This document shows, in pieces, positions 33,450 to 42,177 of a DNA stretch of 49,602 nt. Below the pieces are notes generated by a model that worked only from the letters and a program-made list of their open reading frames with translations, did no database searches and was not told the DNA's origin. The stretch comes from Pseudomonadota bacterium. Its GTDB lineage: Bacteria; Pseudomonadota; Alphaproteobacteria; Rhizobiales; Devosiaceae. Made by a program: the position numbers and the translations under genes. The number at the start of each line of letters is the position of its first letter. Positions within the stretch are counted from its first letter, which is position 1. Where the stretch lies: positions 1 to 49,602 of the forward strand of contig JAEYXQ010000059.1 of assembly GCA_023431205.1 (NCBI GenBank), written 5' to 3'.

Positions 33450-34354
33450 TGGTGGACGTGAGCTCGGGCACCCGCGCACGCCGCGCCGGGATCATCACCA
33501 GCGTTGCCGGATTATGGCGCTCGCTGGACTGGCCTCTGCGGATTGCCGCGGCGCTGCTGGTCCTCTTTGTCGTCGTGGCTCTTTTCGGTCCATGGCTCAC
33601 GCCGTACGACCCACTCACCGGATCCCTGCGCGCCCGGCTGGTGCCGCCGGCCTGGCAGGAGGGCGGCAGTTGGGCGCATCCCTTCGGGACCGACCGGCTG
33701 GGTCGTGACATCCTGTCCCGCATCATCGCCGGGGCCCGCATTTCGTTGACCGTGTGCGCCCTGGTGATCGCGATTTCCGGAGCGCTGGGCACTGCGGTTG
33801 GCACGGCGGCCGGCTATTTCGGCGGCTGGACCGATCGCATCCTGATGCGGCTCGTCGATCTCGCCCTTTCCTTCCCCGTCATCCTGCTGGCGCTGCTGCT
33901 GGGAGCAATATCCGGGCCGAGCTTCACCAACATCATCATTGTCATCTCGCTGGTGCTGTGGAGCCAATATGCCCGCATGGCGCGCGGAGAGACCCTGAAG
34001 ATCCGCAACGAGGACTATGTCGACCTCGCCCGCACCTCCGGCCTGTCCGACTGGAAGATCATCTGGCGGCATATCCTGCCCAACATCGCGCCGGCCCTGA
34101 TCGTGATCGCTACTCTCCAGGTCGGCGTCGTGATCGTGCTCGAAGCTTCCCTCAGCTTCCTCGGTGTCGGCGTGCCCCCACCCGCGCCGTCATGGGGATC
34201 GATGGTCGCCGACGGCCGCTCCTATATCGCCTCGGCCTGGTGGCTCTGCATCGTGCCGGGCACGGCGATCCTGCTGACGGTGATGGCTGTGAACCTTGTC
34301 GGCGACGCGCTCGCCGACCGCATCAACCCGGCGCTGAGGGGCCGCAACATCTGA
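33449..34354 (+). CDS. ABC peptide-type permease, DppC family
   Basis: This 301-residue permease has HPFGTDRLGRDILSRIIAGAR and the EAA loop DYVDLARTSGLSDWKIIWRHI (split), both diagnostic of DppC. LSFLGVGVPPPAPSWGSMVADG is the conserved C-terminal region. Both ends overlap neighbouring genes (TGATG and TGATG), showing tight coupling. Confidence 0.9.
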   Translation: MVDVSSGTRARRAGIITSVAGLWRSLDWPLRIAAALLVLFVVVALFGPWLTPYDPLTGSLRARLVPPAWQEGGSWAHPFGTDRLGRDILSRIIAGARISLTVCALVIAISGALGTAVGTAAGYFGGWTDRILMRLVDLALSFPVILLALLLGAISGPSFTNIIIVISLVLWSQYARMARGETLKIRNEDYVDLARTSGLSDWKIIWRHILPNIAPALIVIATLQVGVVIVLEASLSFLGVGVPPPAPSWGSMVADGRSYIASAWWLCIVPGTAILLTVMAVNLVGDALADRINPALRGRNI

Positions 34355-35343
34355 TGACGACGACTCCGTCCCTTCTTCAAATGCGCAATGTCAGCGTCCG
34401 CCTTGGCGGTGACCGCGACGCCCTGAGCCTGATCGAGAACATCGATCTTTCGATCGGGGCCGGTGAGACCCTCGGACTGGTGGGGGAAAGTGGCTCGGGC
34501 AAGACCACGCTTGGCATGACGCTGATGCGCCTGCTGCCGCCGCTGCTGGAACGGGGTCGGTCGGGCGAAATCCTCTATGACGGCAAGGACATTGCCGCCC
34601 TGTCCGCAGCGGAGATGACGGCCATCCGGGGCGGGGAAATCTCGATGATCCTGCAGGATCCGATGGCCTCCCTGAACCCGATCTTCACGATCGGCAGCCA
34701 GCTCAGGGAAGGGCTGCGCCTGCATGCGACCGGAGAGGGTAGTCTCCAGGAGCGCGCCATAGCCGCCCTGGAAAGCGTCCGCATTCCCTCGCCCGAGGCG
34801 CGGCTGTCCAACCATCCCCACCAGATGAGCGGCGGTATGCGCCAGCGGGTGGTCGGGGCGATTTCTCTGACGCGCGCGCCACGGCTGCTGATCGCCGACG
34901 AGCCCACCACTTCCCTGGACGTGACCATCCAGTACCAGTTCCTCGAACTGCTCAAGGACCTGCAGAAGCGGCTCGGCATGGCGATGCTGTTCATCACCCA
35001 CGACTTCGGCGTCGTCGCCCGGATGTGTGACCGGGTTGCGGTGATGTATGCCGGCCAGATTGTCGAGGAGGGGCCGGTGCGCGAGATCTTTCACCGGCCG
35101 GCACACTGGTACACCCGCGCCTTGCTGGACAGCATCCCCACGGTCGACCGGGCGCCCAGGCGCCTCCCCACCATCCCCGGCTCACCTCCACCGGTCTCGG
35201 CCCGCCCCCAGGGCTGCCGTTTCCACCCGCGGTGCGCCAACGCCCAAGCCAGGTGCCTCGAGCCGCCCCGGACATTCGAGGTGGGTGCAAACCACACCAC
35301 AAGGTGCTGGTTCCCCCTGCAGGCGCAGCGAGGCGCGGCATGA
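34354..35343 (+). CDS. ABC peptide-type ATPase, DppD family
   Basis: This 329-residue ATPase has Walker A GESGSGKTT (about 45-53), signature MSGGMRQRV, Walker B RLLIADEPTTSLD and the H-loop ITHDFGV. The C-terminal oligopeptide region has GCRFHPRCANAQARC, the cysteine cluster typical of DppD/OppD. The start is the ATG that overlaps the permease stop. It pairs with the next ATPase. Confidence 0.92.
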   Translation: MTTTPSLLQMRNVSVRLGGDRDALSLIENIDLSIGAGETLGLVGESGSGKTTLGMTLMRLLPPLLERGRSGEILYDGKDIAALSAAEMTAIRGGEISMILQDPMASLNPIFTIGSQLREGLRLHATGEGSLQERAIAALESVRIPSPEARLSNHPHQMSGGMRQRVVGAISLTRAPRLLIADEPTTSLDVTIQYQFLELLKDLQKRLGMAMLFITHDFGVVARMCDRVAVMYAGQIVEEGPVREIFHRPAHWYTRALLDSIPTVDRAPRRLPTIPGSPPPVSARPQGCRFHPRCANAQARCLEPPRTFEVGANHTTRCWFPLQAQRGAA

Positions 35344-36320
35344 GCGGCGCCATCCTGTCCGCCCGCGGCCTCAGCCGCGTGTTCAAGGTGAAGCACAACG
35401 GCCGCCAGCAGGATCTCCATGCGGTCACCGAGGTTGACCTGGACCTCCTGCCGGGACGAACTCTTGGTGTGGTCGGCGAGTCCGGTTGCGGCAAGACCAC
35501 GCTCAACCGGCTGCTCCTGCTGCTCGACACGCCCACCACCGGCCAGGTGCAGTTTCACGGAGAGCCCAGCACGACGCTGTCGCCGCAGGCGAAACGCGAG
35601 TTCCGCCGGGCGGTGCAGCCGGTATTCCAGAACCCCTTCTCTTCGCTCGATCCGCGCATGCGGGTGGGCTCGATCATTGCCGAGCCGCTCTCGACCATCA
35701 CCGACCTGACCCGCCAGCAGATCGAGGATCGCGTCGGCGAAGTGCTGGAGGCGGTCGGCCTGCGACGGGAAGATGCGCGGCGCTTTCCCAACGAGTTCTC
35801 CGGCGGACAGCGGCAGCGCATCGCCATCGCCCGCGCCATCGCTTCGCGGCCGCGGGTGCTGATGCTGGACGAGCCTGTTTCCTCCCAGGACATTTCCATC
35901 CGGGCGCAGATCCTCAACATCCTCAAGGACCTGCAGGATGAGTACGGCCTCGGCTGCGTGTTCATCTCGCACGACCTCGCCACGGTCCGGTTCATGGCCG
36001 ATGACGTGATCGTCATGTATCTCGGCCGCATCATCGAGCGCGGCTCCGCCGAGGCGATCTGCACCACACCCAGCCATCCCTACACCCGCGCCCTGCTGGC
36101 CGCAGCCCTGCCGCCCGACCCGGACGCTCCGCCGCCGGACTTGCCCCCACAGGGCGAGATCCCGAGCCCGCTCGATCCGCCGCCGGGTTGCCCCTACCAC
36201 ACCCGCTGCCCGCTGCGGTTCGATCGCTGCAGCAGCGTTCGCCCGCCCATGTTTGCAGCGCCCCATGGCGGTGCCGCGGCATGTCACCTTCTTGATCCGG
36301 AGCTGCCTGGTGAGCATTGA
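35340..36320 (+). CDS. ABC peptide-type ATPase, DppF family
   Basis: This 326-residue ATPase has Walker A GESGCGKTT, Q-loop VFQNPFSSLDPRMRV, signature FSGGQRQRIAIARA and Walker B VLMLDEPVSSQDIS. The D-loop is SSQD in place of the common SALD. The cysteine cluster GCPYHTRCPLRFDRC is near the C-terminus. The ATG overlaps the dppD-type stop. The last 11 bases overlap the start of the CapA-like gene. Confidence 0.92.
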   Translation: MSGAILSARGLSRVFKVKHNGRQQDLHAVTEVDLDLLPGRTLGVVGESGCGKTTLNRLLLLLDTPTTGQVQFHGEPSTTLSPQAKREFRRAVQPVFQNPFSSLDPRMRVGSIIAEPLSTITDLTRQQIEDRVGEVLEAVGLRREDARRFPNEFSGGQRQRIAIARAIASRPRVLMLDEPVSSQDISIRAQILNILKDLQDEYGLGCVFISHDLATVRFMADDVIVMYLGRIIERGSAEAICTTPSHPYTRALLAAALPPDPDAPPPDLPPQGEIPSPLDPPPGCPYHTRCPLRFDRCSSVRPPMFAAPHGGAAACHLLDPELPGEH

Positions 36321-37428
36321 CTTCGTCGCCGTCGGCGATGTCGCGCCGGACCGCGACCGCCGCGCCACCATCTTCGATGCCGTGCGGGAACGGATCGGCC
36401 GCGCCGACCTCGGCTTCTGCCAGCTCGAGGTCAACCTGACCGGGCGCGGGGTGCGGCTGCCGCAGGCGCGCCACACCATGCGCGGCGATCCCGCCATTGC
36501 TGACGCCCTGGTCGATGCTGGTCTGGAGGTCGTCTCCTTCGCCGGAAACCACTGCATGGACTGGGGCCCCGAGGGGCTGTCCGATACCCTGCATCACCTC
36601 GATCGGGTGGGTGCCATCCAGATCGGCACGGGCCGAAACATTGCGGAGGCGCGCCAGCCGGCCTTCATCACCCGCAACGGGGTGACGGTTGGCTTCATCT
36701 CGGTCAATTCCATTCTGCCGATGAACTACTGGGCCGAGGAGAATCGCCCCGGCTGCGCCCCGATGCGGGCACACACGATCTACGAGCAGATCGAGCACGA
36801 CCAGCCCGGCACGCCGGCCCGCATCCACACTTACCCCTTCCGCGACGATCTCGAGGCGCTCGTGTCCACCATCCGGCAGGTGCGGAATCAAGCGGACGTG
36901 GTGGTGCTGTCGCACCATGCCGGCATTCACTTCGTCCCGGCGGTGATCCCCGACTACCAGCGGGAGGTGGCGCACGCCGCCATCGATGCCGGGGCGGACC
37001 TTGTTCTTGGCCACCACGCCCACATCCTCAAGGGCATCGAGGTCTACAAGGGCAAAACAATCGCTTACAGTCTCGCCAATTTTGCCATCGACCTCCGGAT
37101 GGACGAGGCGCATGCCCAATCCAAGGGCTTCAAAGAGATCCAGAAGCTGAACCCGGACTGGGTGCCCGACTTCTCCAGCCGCTACAACTTCCCGCCCGGC
37201 TCCGAGATGAGCGTGATGCTGGAAGCGACATTGTCCCGCGACGGCGTGAGCGATGTGCGCTTCGTGCCGATCATGATCGGGCGCGACGCAGATCCGAAGA
37301 TCGTTGCGCCCGACCAGCCGGATTTCGACCGCATCCGAGCCTACCTCCAGACCATCGCCGATCAGGCGGACCTGGGCAGCGTCGTCGCGGCCGATGGCGA
37401 CGTGCTGCGCGTTGCGGCCCGGCAATGA
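36310..37428 (+). CDS. CapA-like metallophosphatase-fold protein
   Basis: This 372-residue protein belongs to the CapA/PgsA (PGA_cap) family, which has a calcineurin-type fold. VAVGDVAPDR near the start, SFAGNHCMDWGPEG, VVVLSHHAGIHF and LVLGHHAHILKGIEVY are the metal-site motifs in order. I take the GTG that overlaps the ATPase stop; a longer frame runs back inside that gene. It has no clear signal peptide, unlike capsule proteins, so it is probably cytoplasmic. Its coupling to an importer and an MmgE/PrpD gene suggests a hydrolase acting on the imported compound. That is inference. Confidence 0.75.
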   Translation: MSIDFVAVGDVAPDRDRRATIFDAVRERIGRADLGFCQLEVNLTGRGVRLPQARHTMRGDPAIADALVDAGLEVVSFAGNHCMDWGPEGLSDTLHHLDRVGAIQIGTGRNIAEARQPAFITRNGVTVGFISVNSILPMNYWAEENRPGCAPMRAHTIYEQIEHDQPGTPARIHTYPFRDDLEALVSTIRQVRNQADVVVLSHHAGIHFVPAVIPDYQREVAHAAIDAGADLVLGHHAHILKGIEVYKGKTIAYSLANFAIDLRMDEAHAQSKGFKEIQKLNPDWVPDFSSRYNFPPGSEMSVMLEATLSRDGVSDVRFVPIMIGRDADPKIVAPDQPDFDRIRAYLQTIADQADLGSVVAADGDVLRVAARQ

Positions 37429-38762
37429 CCCTCACACGGAGTTTGCTGGAAGACTATGTCGCCATCCGTGACATCAGCCCCGCGGCCAAGGCCGCAGTGG
37501 CCATTGCTCTGGCAGATGGCCTGGCGGTGATGGTGGCCGCCAGCGGCCTCGAGCCTGCCGTTGCTCCGGTGCTCGCCTATGCTTCGGCCTCTGGTGCCGG
37601 GCCGTCGACGTTGATCGGATCGGGCCGGAAGGTGTCGCCGGTCATGGCAGCCATCGGCAACGGAGCCCTGGCCCACGCCATCGACTTCGAGGACACGTTC
37701 GGAGAGGGAAAGATCCATCCCAACGCCTCGCTGATCCCTTCCGTGCTCGCCCTGGCCGAGGCCGAGAGCCGGAGTGGAGCCGAGGTGATCCGGGCGCTGT
37801 CCCTGGGCTGCGACTTCGCATGCAGGCTATCGCTGGCACTGGACGGCGACCCGGCGAAGCGGGGTTGGTACCATCCGCCGATCCTTTCGGGGCTCGGTGC
37901 AACCCTCGGTTGCTGCCTCTTGTTCGACCTGGACGCGGGCACCTCGCTCAACGCCCTTGGCCTTTTCGCCGCGCAATTCATGCTCGCCGACGAGCTTAAG
38001 CGTAGTCCGCTGTCCCACCTGCGCGCCGTTCGCGAAGGCTTTGCGGCACGGGCAGCGGTGGAGGCGGCGTTGCTGGCCCGCGCTGGCGTCGTCGCGGTGG
38101 AGCAACCTCTCGAGGGCCCCGGAGGTGTATTCCCGATCCTGACCGGCCATGCTCCCCGGCAGAGCGCCTTTGCCGGGATCGGCAGGCACTTCTACGGCCC
38201 TGAAGTCGGGGTGAAGCAATGGCCATCCTGCCGCGGCACGCACAGCGCCATCGTCGCCGCCCAGCGGCTCCGCGAGCGGGGCGTGACGCCCTCCGACGTC
38301 ACGCAGGTCACCGTTTCCGTGTCAGCGCCCAACGACATGCTGTTCGTGCCCCGCCAACAGCGAATTGCTCCGCAGACGGCTATCGATGCGAAGTTCTCGA
38401 TCCCCTTCGTCTTCGCTACGGCGCTGGACGGGGAAGACGTGGACCTTGCCAGTTTCACGCCGGAAAGGCTCGCCTCGGACAATACTCTCGAACTTGCCAG
38501 CCGCATCTACATGGAGGCGGCGCCTCCGCCTCCGGGCATCGAAGCCGTTTACACCCTGCGGGCTACGACAGGCATATCGATCACCGAGACCGTTGAAGCG
38601 GTTCCCGGCCTGCGAACGGCTGACACCACGCTCGAGGGTATCGCACCCAAGCTGAAGGCCTGTCTTGCAGCTGGGAAGAAGCCGGTGGATTGCCGTCCCT
38701 TGCTGTCTGCCGTTGCCCGGCTGGAGACCGACGGCCCCGGGGACCTCATACGCCTGCTCTAA
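37425..38762 (+). CDS. MmgE/PrpD family protein
   Basis: This 445-residue protein of the 2-methylcitrate dehydratase/isomerase family has NGALAHAIDFEDTFGEGKIHPNAS split over the active-site helix (about 78-101), GVKQWPSCRGTHSAI with the conserved Lys-x-x-x-Cys and a C-terminal small domain. No prpB/prpC gene is near, so a role in propionate use is unlikely. The family also has cis-aconitate decarboxylases, iminodisuccinate epimerases and other acid dehydratases. It overlaps the CapA-like gene by four bases and ends the ABC operon. Confidence 0.8.
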   Translation: MTLTRSLLEDYVAIRDISPAAKAAVAIALADGLAVMVAASGLEPAVAPVLAYASASGAGPSTLIGSGRKVSPVMAAIGNGALAHAIDFEDTFGEGKIHPNASLIPSVLALAEAESRSGAEVIRALSLGCDFACRLSLALDGDPAKRGWYHPPILSGLGATLGCCLLFDLDAGTSLNALGLFAAQFMLADELKRSPLSHLRAVREGFAARAAVEAALLARAGVVAVEQPLEGPGGVFPILTGHAPRQSAFAGIGRHFYGPEVGVKQWPSCRGTHSAIVAAQRLRERGVTPSDVTQVTVSVSAPNDMLFVPRQQRIAPQTAIDAKFSIPFVFATALDGEDVDLASFTPERLASDNTLELASRIYMEAAPPPPGIEAVYTLRATTGISITETVEAVPGLRTADTTLEGIAPKLKACLAAGKKPVDCRPLLSAVARLETDGPGDLIRLL

Positions 38763-38769
38763 GGCGGCA

Positions 38770-38786
38770 CCGGCGCAGAGCGCCGG
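38770..38786. terminator. Hairpin between convergent prpD-like and dctM genes
   Basis: Stem CCGGCGC / GCGCCGG with loop AGA, followed by CGCCTCCTCTC, lies in the 33-base gap between the two convergent genes. It may end both transcripts, though it lacks a real T-tract. Confidence 0.55.
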
Positions 38787-38795
38787 CGCCTCCTC

Positions 38796-40118
38796 TCAGT
38801 ACAGCACCCACACCAGCCAGAGCGTGATGGGCGGGAACATCACGAGGATCGCGGTACGAACAAGATCGCTGGCAACGAACGGGATCACGCCGCGATAGGT
38901 CTCCGACAGCCGCGTTTCCGGCGCCATCGAGTTGATGATGAACAGGTTCATCCCCACCGGCGGCGTGATCAGGCCAACCTCCACCACGATCAGCACGATG
39001 ATGCCGAACCAGATGCCGAACTCGTCGGGCGTCAGGCCGAAGTCCAGGACCGACATCATCGGGTAGATGATCGGCACGGTCAGCAGGATCATGGAAAGCG
39101 AATCCATGAAGCAGCCCATGATCATGTAGAAGACCAGCACGATGACGAGCACTATCCAGGGGTTGAAGCCCTGATCGGCGACCCAGGCTGCGGAGATCTG
39201 CGGCAGTTGCGAGAGCGCCAGGAAGGTGTTGAGCGCCGCTGCGCCGAGCACGATCAGGAAGATCATGGCCGTCGAGGTAGCCGTTGCCAGGCACGCCTCG
39301 ATCAGCCGCTTGCGGTCAATGCCGCGATTGGCCCAGGCGATGATGCCGGTACCGGCGGCGCCAACGGCGGCAGCCTCGGTGGGGGTGAAGATGCCGGCGT
39401 AGATGCCGCCGATCACCAGCAGGAACACCACCATTACCGGCCAGGTCTGTCCCAGTTGACGGAACCGCTCGCCATAGGGGACCCGCTCGCGCAGGCCGCC
39501 TGCGCCGGGCTGCACACGCACATAGATGGCAATGACGATGATATAGCCGATCGCCGCCAGGATGCCCGGCACGAAGGCGCCCATGAACAACTTGGCGATG
39601 TTCTGCTCGGTCAGGACCGCAAAGATGACCAGGATGACCGAAGGCGGGATCAGGATGCCAAGGGTGCCGCCGGCGGCAACCGTACCGGTCGCCAGGGCAC
39701 CGGAATAGCCATACTTCCGCAATTCCGGCAACGCCACCTGGCCCATGGTGGCAGCAGTAGCCAGCGACGATCCGCAGATGGCGCCGAACCCTGCACTTGC
39801 CCCGATCGCCGCCATGGCCACACCGCCCTTGCGATGGCCGACCCAGGCGGCAGCGGCGTTGAACAGCTTGCTGGACAGGCCCCCCAGCGTAGCGAACTGG
39901 CCCATAAGCAGGAACAGCGGCACCACCGACAGCGAGTGCGACGCGAAGGTGGAGTAGGTCAGGTTCTTGAACTGGGACGACACCGGATTGAAGTTGCCGG
40001 TGATCATCCAACTGCCGAACACGCCCACCCCCAGCATGGCGAGGCCGATGGGCACCCGCAGGAAGATGAGGACGAGAACGACGGGGATCGCGAACAGGCC
40101 GATGACGAAGGCGCTCAT
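38796..40118 (-). CDS. TRAP transporter large permease, DctM type (orphan pair)
   Basis: This 440-residue DctM has about 12 hydrophobic segments; ATGTVAAGGTLGILIPPSVILVIFAVLTE (split) and LITPPVGMNLFIINSM are the paired motifs. It overlaps dctQ by four bases. No dctP gene adjoins the pair; an orphan dctP is at 15742. A PcaQ-type box upstream of dctQ points to an aromatic acid such as protocatechuate as substrate. Confidence 0.9.
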   Translation of the reverse strand: MSAFVIGLFAIPVVLVLIFLRVPIGLAMLGVGVFGSWMITGNFNPVSSQFKNLTYSTFASHSLSVVPLFLLMGQFATLGGLSSKLFNAAAAWVGHRKGGVAMAAIGASAGFGAICGSSLATAATMGQVALPELRKYGYSGALATGTVAAGGTLGILIPPSVILVIFAVLTEQNIAKLFMGAFVPGILAAIGYIIVIAIYVRVQPGAGGLRERVPYGERFRQLGQTWPVMVVFLLVIGGIYAGIFTPTEAAAVGAAGTGIIAWANRGIDRKRLIEACLATATSTAMIFLIVLGAAALNTFLALSQLPQISAAWVADQGFNPWIVLVIVLVFYMIMGCFMDSLSMILLTVPIIYPMMSVLDFGLTPDEFGIWFGIIVLIVVEVGLITPPVGMNLFIINSMAPETRLSETYRGVIPFVASDLVRTAILVMFPPITLWLVWVLY

Positions 40119-40663
40119 GTGTGGGCTCCTGCACCCGGTGCCTCAACGCGGCCGGCCACAGCATTGCTGATGGACCGGCCGAGCACATAGACGGCCACGA
40201 TCACCGTGACGACCGCGCCGACAAAGCCCATCGCGTATGCCCATCCGAGCGAGAACCGCAGCATCACCGTCGTCTCGCGGTAGGCGAACTTGTCCATCAT
40301 CCCGAAATACAGCCGCCAGGCGATGAAGGCCGAGGCCACCAGCATCATGATGTCGGTGACCACCAGTATCCACGCATTCACCCGGGGCCCGAACGAGTCG
40401 GTGACCAGCGAAACCAGCGCATGGCCACGCACCAGATGCGTCCACGGCAGGAACGCGAACACCGCAAAGCCCATGCCGATGGAGATCAGTTCATAATCGC
40501 CGATGATGGGCTTGAGCCCCGCCCATAGCATCGCCCGGCCGATGATGCTGACCACTGACATCACCACCATCGCAATGAGCACCAGCCCACCCGCAATCGC
40601 GGTCCATCGGGCAAGGCCGACCACCACCCGTCCCAGCGCCGAGTCATCTCGAAACACTGTCAC
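40115..40663 (-). CDS. TRAP transporter small permease, DctQ type (orphan pair)
   Basis: This 182-residue DctQ has four hydrophobic segments. The FLPWTHLVRGHALVSLV loop between helices 2 and 3 fits the family. The GTG start has GGGGGAG upstream. The 181-base region before it, up to the amidohydrolase stop, holds several symmetric elements and no gene. Confidence 0.87.
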   Translation of the reverse strand: MTVFRDDSALGRVVVGLARWTAIAGGLVLIAMVVMSVVSIIGRAMLWAGLKPIIGDYELISIGMGFAVFAFLPWTHLVRGHALVSLVTDSFGPRVNAWILVVTDIMMLVASAFIAWRLYFGMMDKFAYRETTVMLRFSLGWAYAMGFVGAVVTVIVAVYVLGRSISNAVAGRVEAPGAGAHT

Positions 40664-40678
40664 TACTCCCCCTGTCGA

Positions 40679-40698
40679 GGCACAGTCCCCCCTGTGCC
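40679..40698. repeat. Inverted repeat GGCACAG-N6-CTGTGCC
   Basis: Perfect 7-base arms lie 15 bases before the dctQ start. In the message it would form a leader hairpin close to the ribosome binding site. Confidence 0.45.
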
Positions 40699-40717
40699 AT
40701 CTCTCTTGCGTTTATTC

Positions 40718-40740
40718 CATTTCACCTGCGCGGTGAAATG
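40718..40740. repeat. Inverted repeat CATTTCACC-N5-GGTGAAATG
   Basis: Perfect 9-base arms flank TGCGC, about 55 bases before dctQ. The 5-base centre resembles the spacing of the MarR operators here, but the arms differ. Either a DNA operator or a leader hairpin is possible. Confidence 0.45.
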
Positions 40741-40757
40741 ACGGATGGAAGAAAACC

Positions 40758-40777
40758 ATAACCTGGAGCTTATCGAC
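40758..40777. promoter_or_regulatory. PcaQ-type box ATAACC-TGGA-GCTTAT-CGAC
   Basis: It is identical to the box before pcaD at 9811-9830 apart from the 4-base spacer, over 20 bases. It lies 95 bases before dctQ, in the same orientation relative to the word order. It predicts activation of dctQM by PcaQ. Confidence 0.7.
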
Positions 40778-40802
40778 TACCGAAAGTCTTGCTGCATCCT
40801 GG

Positions 40803-40823
40803 ATAGTTATCTTCGTGAACTAT
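40803..40823. promoter_or_regulatory. Palindrome ATAGTT-N9-AACTAT, MarR-type
   Basis: Perfect outer arms also read AGTTAT-CTTCG-TGAACT, a hybrid of the two MarR-type half-sites found elsewhere in the window. It lies between the amidohydrolase stop and the PcaQ-type box. The binder could be any of the three MarR proteins. Confidence 0.4.
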
Positions 40824-40844
40824 AACCGCCGGAGCGATCTTTTC

Positions 40845-41714
40845 TTAAGCGCCCAGGAGCCGGCGCGCGTTGTCCTTGAGGATCAGCGGCCGCACTTCTG
40901 GTCGAATATCGATCTGCTCGAAGTCTGCGAGCCACCGATCCGGCGTGATCGCCGGCCAGTCGGATCCGAACAGCATCTTATGCTTGAGCAGCGTGTTGGC
41001 GTAGCGCACCAGAATGGGCGGGAAGTACTTCGGCGACCAGCCGCTGAGGTCGATATAGACGTTGGGCTTGTGGGTCGCGACCGCCAGTGCCTCTTCCTGC
41101 CAGGGGAAGGAGGGGTGCGCCAGAATGATCGGCATCCCCGGAAAGTCCGCCGCCACGTCGTCAATCAGCATTGGATTGGAATAGCGCAGCTTCATGCCCA
41201 TGCCGCCCGGCATGCCGGCGCCGACGCCGGTCTGGCCGGTATGGAACAGCGCCGGCTTGCCCGTCTCCGCAATGGCTTCGTAGAGCACATAGGCCGAGCG
41301 GTCGTTGGGCTCGAAGCCCTGCATGGTGGGGTGGAACTTGAAGCCCTGCACGCCATGGTTCTCGACCAGGTCGCGCGCTTCACGAGCGCCGACCTTGCCC
41401 TTGGCAGGGTCGATCGATGCGAACGGGATCAGGATGTCCGAGTGCTCGGCAGCCTGTTCCGCCACTTCGTAGTTGTTGAAGCGCCGGAAGCCGGTCTCGC
41501 GCTCCGCGTCCACCGGGAAGATGCACGCCGCGATGTTGCGCTCGCGGAAATACTGCGCCGTCTCGGCCACGGTGGGCTGCGGCGAGTGGCCCATGCGGAA
41601 ATACTGCTTCATGTGCTGCTGGAAGTCGTCATAGCCGTCATCGGCGTGCGTGCCGCACGGCTCTTCCGCATGCGTGTGGATGTCGATGGCGCGAACGGCG
41701 TTGAAATCAACCAT
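40845..41714 (-). CDS. Amidohydrolase-2 family metal hydrolase
   Basis: This 289-residue TIM-barrel enzyme has an N-terminal metal motif IDIHTHAEEP, GFKFHPTMQGF in the middle, ILAHPSFPW and LFGSDWPAITPD, the metal and catalytic residues of the amidohydrolase-2 (ACMSD/LigW) group. The ATG at 41714 overlaps the MarR stop; a longer frame only runs through that gene. In actinobacterial coumarate clusters (cou genes) a similar hydrolase cleaves a beta-keto thioester to release the aromatic acid. The ligase, hydratase and dehydrogenase nearby fit the same scheme. A decarboxylase function is an alternative. Confidence 0.78.
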   Translation of the reverse strand: MVDFNAVRAIDIHTHAEEPCGTHADDGYDDFQQHMKQYFRMGHSPQPTVAETAQYFRERNIAACIFPVDAERETGFRRFNNYEVAEQAAEHSDILIPFASIDPAKGKVGAREARDLVENHGVQGFKFHPTMQGFEPNDRSAYVLYEAIAETGKPALFHTGQTGVGAGMPGGMGMKLRYSNPMLIDDVAADFPGMPIILAHPSFPWQEEALAVATHKPNVYIDLSGWSPKYFPPILVRYANTLLKHKMLFGSDWPAITPDRWLADFEQIDIRPEVRPLILKDNARRLLGA

Positions 41715-42177
41715 CGGCAAGCTCCAGGGAGATCGGATCATGGCTGGCGCTGGAGGCCAGCAGTTTGTCAAGCAGCCGCAGCAGTTCCATCTGCTCCGGC
41801 TCGTCCAGGGCAGACGCGGCCAGCCGGTCATTGCGCTGCATGCGCGCCGCCAGTTGCTGCCGCAGGGTCTCGCCCGCTTCGGTCAGGGTCAGTTCCACCG
41901 CGCGGGCGTCGTCCGCCGGAACCGCACGACTGAGCAGCCCGCGATCTTCCAGGCCGCGCACCACCTTGGTCATGTTGGACCGCTTGATGCTGAGCGCTTC
42001 GGCCAGCACGCCCTGACGCGTGCTGGGATTTTCAGCCACCATTTCCAGGATGGCATATTCGGCAGGCGTGATCCCCAGCGGCCCGAACTCGGCATAGTAG
42101 ATGGCAAAGAAGTGCAGCTGCACCAGCCGCAGCTTCAACCCGATCAGGTCGTCGAGAGCACCCCTGCTCAGTCCCAT
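41707..42177 (-). CDS. MarR-family regulator of the hydroxycinnamate module
   Basis: This 156-residue MarR protein has TRQGVLAEALSIKRSNMTKVVRGL as the recognition region and ADDARAVELTLTEAGETL as the wing. It is encoded between the enoyl-CoA hydratase (TGATG overlap) and the amidohydrolase (8-base overlap), so it is autoregulated with them. CouR-type MarR repressors respond to hydroxycinnamoyl-CoA esters, a plausible ligand here. The divergent promoter at 42957-43046 carries a candidate site. Confidence 0.82.
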   Translation of the reverse strand: MGLSRGALDDLIGLKLRLVQLHFFAIYYAEFGPLGITPAEYAILEMVAENPSTRQGVLAEALSIKRSNMTKVVRGLEDRGLLSRAVPADDARAVELTLTEAGETLRQQLAARMQRNDRLAASALDEPEQMELLRLLDKLLASSASHDPISLELADG

